Part shown: positions 53,701 to 64,000 of the stretch, in pieces
Layout: each line of letters begins with the position of its first letter
Numbering within the stretch: the stretch's first letter is position 1
NCBI GenBank assembly: GCA_036583965.1
Contig: JAZBQD010000013.1
Location: 13,122,348-13,186,347, forward strand
Direction: 5' to 3'
Origin: Prunella strophiata
Taxonomy: Eukaryota; Chordata; Aves; Passeriformes; Prunellidae
Length of the DNA: 64,000 bases
Notes under the pieces: model-generated
What the model saw: only the letters and a program-made list of their open reading frames with translations
Databases searched by the model: none
What the model was told of the DNA's origin: nothing
Program-made: the position numbers and the translations under genes

Positions 53701-56079
53701 ACCAAATAAAATATAAAAATTCTTTTGCATCAACTGATGAAAAAACAAATTACCACCCTCATTGTAGTTTTATGCATGACTGCTATTAAACTCTGGTCCA
53801 ACAAACCAACAGCTGTTGGATTTCTTTCTAAAGAAAAAGAAATAGAGAAACTGGCTTAAAATGCTTTTTCTTTAAGGCTGTAAGAGAAATGTAAATTCTT
53901 CCAGACCATTCTGGACTCCTAAATTAGTTAGAAAAAAGCACTGGGCTGATATATTCCCTGCCTCCTTGGATTCACTCATCTTTCATCTCCATCACTGCAC
54001 TGCAGACTAGAAGCATTGCTATTTTTTTGACAACATTCTCATTTTTCCAGCTCCCAAGAAATCTCTAGACAGGGACTGTCAGCTGTAATTATGCAGCTCG
54101 TGCTGCAGCAACAGGTGGTTACCCAGGGCTCAGAACAACATTTCACCCTTTGCAAAGGGATGGCAGAGCCTGGCCAGGCCCTGGCGAGGGCAGGAGGGGG
54201 AAGGCAGGCACAGAGCAGAGCTGCTGATGGTGGCCCCTGGCCAAGCCCTGCCAGCACACCTGCAAGGGGCACCTGTGGGCACAGGGATGCTCAGGCTGAG
54301 GGGTCTGTGGAGATTTACAGCACACAGAGCCAGCTGGGCACTGCAAGCTCCGAGCTGGCAGATGTGGAGCTGTGCCCACATCTCCCTGCAGACACCATGG
54401 CACGGGCACACTCAGCAGCCTGGGCATCTGTGCCATGGCAGGACACTCACCACGGGCAGGGCACGGCCCCAGCCCTGCACCACACTGCACTGGATGCTCA
54501 AGGACCCAGGATTTCTTCAGCAGAGCCACGTTCCACCCAGCAGGGGAGACATCCCCTTGGCTCTGGGAAGCTTTGATCCTACCCCACACAGCCACACAAC
54601 AGCAACAGCCTGAGATCTCAATTTCTGTCCAAACACTAATGGGTCCCACCCCAGTTTTAATTAGGGACAGCACTGAGGACTGGTGTGGCCCAAGGCAAGC
54701 ACGAGAGCAGACCTCCACAGACTTCAAGGAGATGAGAGCTGCACAGAAGTGGCTGAAAAGCCCCTGCAGTGAGAGGAGAATGCCAGGATGAAAGGAGAGG
54801 AGCAGTTTGAAGTCCTCAGTGCACTCAGACTCCAGTGTCCCACAAGCCCAGATCTGCAGGCACCAACCTGAGCTGAGCCATTCTCAGCTGGTACAGAACA
54901 GAACAATGACCAGACACTGCTGCAGTCACTTGTGGAGCTCAGACACCACCCCAGCAAGGGCACTGCCTTTCAGTCACTTCAACAGCCAAAGGCAGATGAA
55001 AATGCTTAGCAATGGCACACTTTAGAGCTACAAGGACAAAGAGATTTCCATCCTGGTAACAGGAGGACTTCAAAGAGCTCTAAGGATCCAGTCCTCTCTC
55101 TGCCACAGAGTTTGCCCAGGAAAAGTCTAGTTCTACTCCTCTGGCAAGTGTTCAGATATCCAACATCACAACTTAGGAAAAAAAGGGAAAATCTGTTGCA
55201 ATATACATATACCCATGCATACATGGCAGGCTCTGCAAAGTTGGCCAACACTTTGAAGTGACAGGGGAAAAATAATGCAACAGCAAAGCATGAAAAATTT
55301 CTGAAAGAGCCCTGCGCCTTTTTAAGCCAAGAATCACTTGCAGAGAAGCATAAATAAGCAGGACTGTGCTCCAGCAGCAGCCACAACACACAAGTGCCAG
55401 ATGAAAGCTGCCAGCAGCCAACACGGACAGGCTGGGGAGGCAGAGAATGATTCCAGCCCTCCCTTGCTCTGAGAGACCCCTGGAGTGGGGAGAGAGAGAG
55501 AGAGAACCCTTCCCACAGGGCAGGGAGGATTTCTGTGCTCTCCTGAGGCACCACCAGCTCCTCCCCTCCCTGCCTGCCCGTTCTGGGGCTCCAGGAGAGC
55601 AGGGAGGGCTCTGGGCACTGAGCTGTGCCACCACAGTGGGGTGCCAGTGCCACCAGACTGTGCAGCCTGGCTGCCCTGGGCAGCAGCTCTGCTCCCAGCA
55701 GGCTGAAGGGAGCTCTCATCTGACTGCCAGCACACTCCCACCCTCTGCAGACCCCTCTGCAGACCCTGCCCATCCCTGAGCAAGCCCCCAGGAGGGGCTG
55801 AGCTGAACCCAGGCTGCTCCAGCCTCTCTCTGGGGACAGCAATCATCCAAACCCACTTGCTCCCCGCTGTGAACAGGGGTCATTATTTTGACAAATTAGT
55901 TAAATCTCTCTCAGTCAGCAACGAGGACCCTGAATTATTCAACATGCATCTGTCTTTTTCCCTTACAAAAATGGCCTGTGAAGCAATAAGTGTATTTCAC
56001 TTGAACCACTTGTGAAAGATGTAAGACAGTTTGGGTTCACTCCAGTGCCCCTTGAAGTCAATGCGAGCCTTTCATTTAA
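50763..56079 (-). other. Presumed TMEM132D intron, nothing recognised
   Basis: Single-copy sequence. ORFs at 52.9-53.5 kb and 54.1-54.7 kb are in GC-rich stretches, overlap on both strands and show no family features. A short duplicated CTCTGGGGGTGCAG occurs at 52758-52790 and an (AG)n run at 55490-55505. Confidence 0.5.
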
Positions 56080-56215
56080 TTTTCATTTAATTAATTTCAT
56101 TAAATTTGCAGATGATGCCAAGCTGGGAGGGGTTAGAAGTTCTCTGGAGAACAAGCTTAGAATTCAAAATGATCTTGGTAGTGTAGAAAACTATCTGAAA
56201 TAAATAGATGAGATT
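56080..56215 (+). mobile_element. Decayed CR1-like LINE fragment (reverse transcriptase part)
   Basis: The + strand reads KFADDAKLGGVRSSLENKLR and then IQNDLGSVENYL. This resembles the CR1 reverse transcriptase stretch around the F-A-D-D motif (K-F-A-D-D-T-K-L-G-G-V, then I-Q-x-D-L-x-x-L-E-x-W). The frame then stops at TAA and downstream similarity fades. It is an old, 5'- and 3'-truncated copy with no coding capacity. Confidence 0.7.
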
Positions 56216-59200
56216 GAAGAAAGGTAAGGGCGAAGTACAAAGCTGGATAGAAACAATTAAGAGCAGGATGGGGAAGATTGGCCTGGTGACATCAGTGCAG
56301 GAAAGGATTTGAACTAGACAGGATCTGACTAGAAACTCTCCAGCTCTAGGGACCACTGGGGACTGGAAATGGTAATTAACCATCCAGTAACATTTCAGGT
56401 CTGCTCAGACAAATGACTTTCAAGAACGTTTCCCACAGCTGGAAGTGTTGCTCCTTTCATTTCAGTTGGAAAATTCCAGTGATTTTTATGCCTTATAGAG
56501 AGATAAGGGATGCACAACTTTTCCTGTCTGTAGTCCATGCATGCCATCTACAAGAAATGCAGGTTTTCTGGGTAAAAAAGGACCCAAGTATTTCATCTCT
56601 GTTCCTCAGATTCAATATTGATCACAAAAGCAGGCCCTGTTGCACTGGGAAATGTGTTTTGCACGGTACCAGAGGCAGGAGAGCAGAGCCCTGAGCCACC
56701 CTCCCCTCCCAGCTCCCCTGACCTTCCAGGGAGGACAGAGCAGACTGTGCTCAGCACCCTCCTGATCACATCCCTGCACTGAAGTTGTCCAATCTGTGGT
56801 GCTGGTATGCAGCTAAATAAGTTTGCAGTGCACAAAGTAAATATTACTGAGAACTTCCTTCTTCCCTTCTTAGATGTGAGGAAATGCTAAAGATATGGTT
56901 CCCACCTGTATTTATAGCATTAGTTGTGAAGCATTCTGATGTGCAAGACAAACCACTGCCTGAAAATTGATCACATTGCATTAAATCAAGAAGGTTCAAG
57001 GAAAAAAATGAATTAAAAAGATGGAAGAAAAGGCATCCTGTTTTCCTCAGACAGCCAAACAAAAGCCTGCTTTAGGACAGTGAAATCACCATGGATCAAT
57101 ACTGTTTCATTTCTGGGTCCCTTTCTTTGCACAGTCAAGTAAAATAATAACAACAATGGTGCTGCTGATGAACATTTTATATTTGAACTAGTCCCATTAT
57201 CTAACAGCATTTCAGCATTTTGCAAAAAAACCTCCTGACAACACTTTGTAAAGCACATCAGAGTGAGGGCTCCGTGCTCATGACAGAAATGTGTGTCTCT
57301 GTGCATTTTTTCATATAAACACCTATTTCTATAGCACAGATAGCATTATCCTCCTTGTGGGAATGAAGGAATGAACTGTTCACAAAGCTTTTCCATGGGC
57401 ACAGAGTGCTGGGGAATGGTATCTGCAAGGGCTATCTGGGATGAGAAATGACGTCTCATTACTGTGACTTGGAGAACAATCAACCAAACAATGAAAATAG
57501 CTACATTTAGCATAAATAGGAAAGCCAGGCCAGAACCATTTCCTCTCTCATAGTCCAGAAAAACTTATTAAACAAGCCCACACTTGCAGAATGGGTAGAA
57601 GTCCAGGTGAGGACTGAAGAGATGCAGTTTCTATTTCATCTCTGCCATTTGACCTCATAAAAGGTGTTTTTTGTGCTCTGTTTATTCAATAATGTTTTAT
57701 TCATGGCTGCTCATGTCACAGGGCGGGCTCTGACGGGCACTGCAGCTCCTGGGCACTGAGGCTCAGTGCTGCTGGCAGTGCTGCAGGAGCTCCACCAGTA
57801 AAAATGTGCCCCAAGAGGCAGTGCCAGGCCAGAGCAGAGCCCTGCCTGTGCAGAGCAGCCCAGGCACAGCACTGGGGCTCAGGAGCTTGGCTCTGCCAGC
57901 CCCAGAGCAAAGAGAGGCCTCAGACCATGGCCAGGCTCATGCAGAGGAGAAGGACATCAGCTTTTCTCCCCATCAGCAACAACAAAGCCCAGCTGTGCCC
58001 AGCTGTGCCCAGCTGCCAGCCAGGGGTGGCACAGCAGGGCAGCCAGGGCAGGCAGAGGATCCTGCTGCCAACCTGAGCCCACGGCTCCTCCAAGCTTCCT
58101 TCCTCTTTCAGAGAAATGACAACAGGAACACATTCAATAAAATATTTCAGGAGCTGGTTTCAGGGAGGATAGGGAATCGAAGGTGGAGGATAATTTGAAA
58201 GCATTTTGTAAGATTTTAGCTGCTTGTTCCATTGACTCTGATGGGAGTCGTGCTGCTTTGATCTTTCAAATGCTTTCACACTCCTTCCATCCTGACAAGC
58301 ACTCACACCACGGATCTATTTACTGGGAAATTGAGGTGAGTCCTGAAGCTTGATGTCTGAACTATCTTCAAACAAGCAAGAGGAAAGAATAGCCACACTA
58401 AAAGAGGCTCCATCTGAACACAACTGCCCTGCTGGACTGACACAGCCTGCCTGTTCTGTGTTTAGGAGCTGATGATGTTAATGACAAAGTCTCATGGCTG
58501 GTCAGTCCCCCTCAGGTGAACAAGGGCTCTCTGCCTCAGGAAGATGCTCTGGACTCACTAAGATTATTCAGATTTTTTTTCAGAAGCAGAGGTGATCCCC
58601 ACCATGGAGAGAAGAGAAAAGCTGATTACAGGATGTGCAGAGCTCCTCCCTGGACTCTTCCCTGCTGTCTCACCCAGCCTCTGTGGATGGATGTGCACAA
58701 TCCAGCAGGTAAGAACAGGGGCCTTAATCCTTTTCCTGCCATTTGCTTGGAAAGCAGGACTCCATATAAAGGAGGCAGAAGGGAAATGAAGATGTGATAT
58801 TTGCAAGGGAACTACAACTGCTGCAAATCTCAGTGTGGAGTTATTCATACCTTCAGGAGTGCTGGGAACAAAGCTGCAGTTCCAATTTGTTGGTTTCCAA
58901 ACTCAAGAAGAGTTGTTCTATCACCCTCAGACTACTGAGAGGAGCTTTCAGCACAACTCCATCTGGATCTCTGAGCCTTCTTCCCTCAGACATGGCCAGG
59001 CAGGGGATTCCCATTCCCCTGCAGCCAGGGCTGGGTTGGAGCCCTGCAAGGCTGGCACGGAGCTGGAGCACATCTCTGCTCAGGAGCAGACACTCCGAGG
59101 GAGGCACCACTCACACGGAGCCTGAGGCTGCCCTGCCTCCTGTCAGGGACACAAAACCCCCCAGAGACTGGCCTGCACCTCCACTGCACCACGAGGGCTT

Positions 59201-62200
59201 CCCTGCAGATGCCCACTGCTGGCTGGCATGGATGTCACTGGGGAGGCTCCCTGGAGAACAGCAATTCCTATTCCCAGAACTCCTTGTCAAACTTCTGACT
59301 AAACTGATGAGAAAAGGTAATTTCCTTAACACAGCAACTGTGTCCTGCAGAAGCAAGCTCCCTGGCAATACATTATTCCTCACACAATTTTAAAGTTCAC
59401 CTACCTTAAGCAAATCTGGCTGTTTCAGCTAAAAGTTGTGCAGCCTTAGGCATTCTTTATCACATGAGCAGATGATCTTTTTAACACCTCGAGCTCCTGA
59501 GTTTCATATCATTCACTAAATCAATCTCCCTTTCATGGTTTGTATTTATACCAATGCCCAATTCTATTACAACTCTCTCTTATGCTTTCTCAATTTCCTC
59601 TATTATTCTTTTTTAGGTCTATAATATAATTTCAGTGGCTTACTCAGAGGCTGTCACTTCGTATTTACGAACTGAAACTGGAATGTGCATTATTACTTTA
59701 TTTTCATGAAAATCCATGATAACTAATGCAGTGATTCAATTTCTACCAAGAGGCTTTATGTTTGGTTTCCTATCTGGCCTCTAACCTTCATTCCTCCAAA
59801 CAAACTTTTACATCTCTATTTACATATTGGGATCATTAAAGTTCTTTTCATCTCCCTGTCTCAATGGCTTCAGAAGCTATAATGGATTTAGGCAGGAGCT
59901 TAATTAGGAACTGCTCTTTTCTGTATTTCAGGCTACATTTCACGTGAAAGGGTAAAATATGCCTCTAACAAATGAAAGGCTTGATGAAAGTCCCCAGGAG
60001 CCCCAGGCTAGGTAAGTTCTAGTGGAGCAGAGAATTACTAAGTGGGAGATCCTGGTGCTGGGTCCATTCCATGGGAGGCTGGCATTCATTTTATATCTCT
60101 GCAAGAAAATCACCCTCAGCAGTTTGCCTCTGTTTTGCCATGATACCCACGCAGACACAGTCAGCTTGTTTTCAGCAAGGTTTCTCCCTTGTTTTCTCTC
60201 TTCAGGGAGCATGGAATATGGCAGAGCTCCATCCCACAGACACTGCTCAGTGGTGTCCCTGCTCTGGCCCACTCCTGTCCTGCTGACAAGGGCAAAGGAG
60301 CCACAGGAGGCTGCTCCAGGTCACTGCACTGGTCACTGCAGGCAGCTCCTGACTGAAGGGCCAGGCTGGGCTCAGGAAAGCCTGGCTGGTGATGGCCTCA
60401 CTATGGTTCTGTGGTTAAAACCATCAGAACTCAACTCAGGGCAGCCTGCAGTGCCCATGGATCTGCCAGCACACACTGGCCAGCCTGGGACTGGCTCCAG
60501 AACTCACTGGCTCCACCTGCACTGGACCAGGTTCTTCCCTCACTGCTGCTCAGGGAAGGAAGTGCCTCCCACAGACAATGAGATTCTGGGGCCATCCCAT
60601 TTGTTCTTCTTGCCCCAGACATTTCTTTTCTGCAGTTTTCCTGTGCTGAGCACACTTTATGATATTCAGTGTCTCATTTTATCCACTCAACAGCAACAAA
60701 ACAACCAACCAGCCTGGGAAGGAAATCTTGTCAGTAATTAGCCTTGCTGGAGATCAGATGATAACTGTCAGCTCAGGTACTGCAGAGCCCAGGGTGAGGT
60801 TAATCACACCTCCTCACAGCTTCAGAGAAATGAGAATCAGGGAGTGCTGCCCTGCTGCATCTGCTCAGGGAGCACACAGCTCCAGATGAGATTAGACACA
60901 CACATTGTTTAACCTGGGAACAAAGGGCACCATTTGCAAAACTCCTTGTCAAGGTGTCTTCAAAAATTAGCAGAGTGCAGCCCCTGCACTGCCAGAGGGA
61001 CTGCTGCTCCTCCATCTGCAGGCCTCCTGTGAAATCCTGGCGATGGGATGCTGAGCCCGAGGGAAACACTGCCTTTCAAGATTTGTTACAAGCCTGAAAC
61101 TCAGCTCAGCATCATCAAAAAGTGTGAAGAGCTTTCAAGGAAACACGGGCAGACTTATGGCTGTGGCACTGGAACAAGTGAGATTGGCTGTGGCTGCTGT
61201 TTGCTTTCAGCATGAAGCAATGCCAGACAAACCCAGCCCGTGACAGGCAGAGCTGTGCTCAGACACAAACAACTTCCCAGTCAGGAACACTTCCTCTGCT
61301 CCTCATCCCATAAAGTGCAGAGCAATCCCATTAACTACCCTGGGTTACATGTGGATTTTCAGTGGCAGAAATGAGATGCAATCATTAACAGAAGTTGTAT
61401 GTGTGGGTGCATGTGAGACTGACTTCTTCTTTTACTGACAGCCAAGTGTAATTAATATAATGCTCACAGACAATGCATAAAATATACTTTAGTACCATCC
61501 ATTGTGCCTTTAGGAGCCTCCTCACCAGGGCAAATGATACTTCCCTTCATTACTGAAGTTTCCCTTCTCCCTCTCTGCCTCTTAGTGGAATGAAATGGAG
61601 CATGTAATGGAACGTCATATTCATGGATTTCATTCTCCAGGTCTGCACAAAGTCTCAAACACTACAACAGCTTTTCACATGCTCACAAACGCTCAAAGAA
61701 ATTGCTGAGAGCACTCAAATCCCCAAGTCTAAAGAAGATGCCCTAAATTTACTCAAACAAAACCCCTTTACAGCTGCAAAATAATTACCTGCTTGCAAAT
61801 AATCACATTATTTTAACAGTTATTATAAGGAACAGATTATTTAAGTTGGGAGAAAATATCAGCTTTGTATAATACCTACCTGCTCTAAATACACAGTTAC
61901 ACTTTTAGTTAAAACCTGAAGAGCCATTAAAACCACTTTTTGTAGGTGCTTAGGTTTCTAATTTGCAATTAAATTAATTGGATTTGAATGCCTAAATTGA
62001 TTCAGAAATCAGGCTTATCATCCAATAACCAGTTCAACAGGATGATGCTGCAAAGCAAGGCTGAAACAGGAGAGCTGTTCAGCATTTCTGTGGGCAGCTG
62101 ATGGGGGAACCAGTGGCACTGGTGTGTCCTACAAAGAAATCCAGCAGCCAGAGACCAGAGGCTGCCACAGGTGTAAAGCACAGGAACTGTTACAGGTGAT

Positions 62201-64000
62201 CATTTCTGTAATAAACTGCACCCAGGTGACTCCTGGTATCCTGGCATCTCGAGCACCTTTCAGATGTGTTTGACTGGTTTACCTTCTTTTCTTTTGAAAT
62301 CCTTAAGAACTGCATAATTTTTTTATATAACTGCAAAGAGAAAAAGTACATGGGTAGCCAAAGATCACCATCCTAAAAGAAATGCAAAATGGTCCAGACA
62401 GAGAATGAAAGAGAAGAAATCTTCAGTCAACTGACCTGCACAGACTCTGTTATATAAGAAATCTGAAAATATTTCTAAATCCTTCCTTACTCAGCCACCG
62501 ATGTTTTATCATGACAGAATTTTGTATGGGCTGTGATGAAATGAAATTTAATAGGAGTGATTTCTGGGCACTCTGTGCTCTGTCCTAGTTAGGGTTATGG
62601 ATGTTATTAACAAGCCTAATGGCCATGCTCATACATTACATTTTACATCTCAGAGCACTCCTCGGGGATTTAGCACTAATGCTCTTTGTGAAGGTAATTC
62701 AGCACCATGACACACCTTTTGTGTGTCTGCTGAGACACATCAGGTAAACACCCCACAAAGGCACAGCCATGGCACAGCTGAGAGCACATGCCAGAGCCCA
62801 CAGCAGCCCACTGCAGTGCAGCACCTCAGGAACCATCCAAAGGCCAATTGCTATCCACTCTTATTAAGGAAGAAATGAAAACCAAGTGTCACACGCTGTG
62901 TGCAGGCTGAGCCCTTATTAGAATCTGCACTGCCTAACATCCTATCCCAGGTTTAACCATTAGAGCATGATTCCTTCCTTCATTAGAGCAAGGCAGCATT
63001 AAAAATTCAGGTTCATTACAGCCTTTCCACCCCAGCCTCCCTAAGGCACAGCCTCCCCTCTCCCTGCACAGCTCCAGGATCACCCCTGGCTCCTCCAGCT
63101 GCCCTGAGAGCTCCGGGAGCCCTGCAAGTTCTCCACAGCTGATGTTCAGGACACCTCAGCTCTGAGCAGAGTTTATGAACTCCAGAACATCAGCCTCACC
63201 CTCAGCAAACACTGACACAGCCCTTGGATCTGAGCACATCTGAATCAGCTGGTTACAAAAAGGCAAATAACACCACAGAAAGCTCCTTACTTCCCAAGAT
63301 TCACATCAGAATGATGAATTGGCAGAATATGAAAGAGACAAATCCAGTAACTCCAACAGCTGTAGGTGAGTTTCAGACAATTCCTAGGAGGTGCAAGTCT
63401 GTTGTGTTGGTTCTACATTCTGAATTCATCTTTGCCATGTCTGTTATTCATACCAGAGAAGATTAAAATTGTGCCTTCTCCCTTCATAACCAACACCAGC
63501 AGCACATGAACTGAACTCTACAGGTATTATTACAACTCTTAGTTTTGACAGTGCATTTTTTGACTTTCCTGTATTCCTAGAGCAGCATAGAAAAAGCATT
63601 TTCATTTTTAAAGTTGCTCCATCCTAAGGTGAAAAGGTCAGATGGATTCCGATGTCACAATACTGAAATGGAGTTGAAATGACAGGACATGATTTCATCA
63701 TTTTCTATCAAAATGAAATGTTTAGACATTGCAGAAAATAAAAACATACATTTGCTGACTTAAATCAAGGTTGCTTCCAAGATGGATCAAAATTTTTTGG
63801 GGCTGGAATAAGGCAGTTCAGCTAGTGGGAGAAATCCTTTTATATTATGGAAAATCATGGCATAAACTTGGTCTTCCCTGAACTCTCAAGGCACAGATTC
63901 ATCAATTATGTAATATATTATGTATATAAAATATTGCACATCCTGGTTAGCCAGTTGAACAGACCACTGCTTCTCAGACAAGGGCTGGCTCCCCCTGGCT
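56216..64000 (-). other. Presumed TMEM132D intron or upstream sequence, mostly unremarkable
   Basis: Single-copy sequence with AT-rich stretches (59.4-59.9 kb, 61.7-62.0 kb, 63.5-64.0 kb). No TMEM132D exon was recognised. An exon-like + strand interval at 58584-58708 is described as a finding. No array, tRNA or other RNA gene was seen. Confidence 0.5.

Noticed and set aside
53000..55850. Overlapping 100-280-codon ORFs on both strands
   Set aside because: They lie in GC-rich intronic sequence with no domain, signal or repeat structure that I recognise, and with equally long frames on the opposite strand.
61464..61658. 64-codon minus-strand ORF as a possible upstream TMEM132D exon
   Set aside because: No TMEM132 resemblance and no matching acceptor/donor phase with the exon at 41366-41571.

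Overview
The window is vertebrate nuclear DNA, most likely from a bird and probably a songbird. It holds parts of two spliced genes in convergent orientation. The 3' end of GLT1D1 (glycosyltransferase 1 domain containing 1) lies on the + strand, and the 3' half of TMEM132D lies on the - strand. GLT1D1 and TMEM132D are also convergent neighbours in other amniotes. Exons are small with canonical GT/AG junctions, the TMEM132D introns seen here are compact (1.0 to 2.8 kb), dispersed repeats are scarce (one decayed CR1-like LINE fragment), and GC-rich minisatellites are abundant. This pattern fits an avian microchromosome. The species call is inference.

Layout. 1-12579: last four coding exons of GLT1D1 (2273-2316, 2765-2885, 6333-6431, 12433-12579) and their introns, then a probable 3' UTR to about 13.4 kb. 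13.4-32.9 kb: the GLT1D1/TMEM132D intergenic interval. It has no convincing gene but carries five large tandem arrays: 27-bp (18.9 kb), 20-bp (19.6 kb), 13/15-bp (21.6-23.85 kb), 50-bp (23.85-24.3 kb) and 44/46-bp (26.86-30.1 kb). 32.9-41.6 kb: TMEM132D 3' UTR and four terminal coding exons (34543-35718, 38516-38707, 40092-40365, 41366-41571). They encode the last 615 or so residues, including the membrane-proximal ectodomain, the single transmembrane helix and a cytoplasmic tail with an RVKF PP1-docking motif. 41.6-64 kb: probably an upstream TMEM132D intron. It holds a 20-bp GC-rich array (43.4 kb) and a 4.3-kb composite satellite (46.45-50.76 kb) made of GGRTCA hexamers, about 155 perfect CCCTG pentamers, more hexamers and a 2-kb CAG/CTG-rich array.

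About 11.5 kb (18%) of the window is tandem repeat. Very long ORFs (700-900 codons on both strands) inside the arrays arise because the units lack stop codons; they are not genes. The two genes do not form a functional unit. GLT1D1 is a predicted GT-B fold glycosyltransferase, and TMEM132D is a neuronal/oligodendrocyte single-pass membrane protein of the TMEM132 adhesion family. The most unusual content is the repeat landscape: opposed G-quadruplex-prone strands, a 1.15-kb compound duplication, directly abutting arrays, a seed-like unit, and an intronic CUG-rich array in the sense orientation of TMEM132D.
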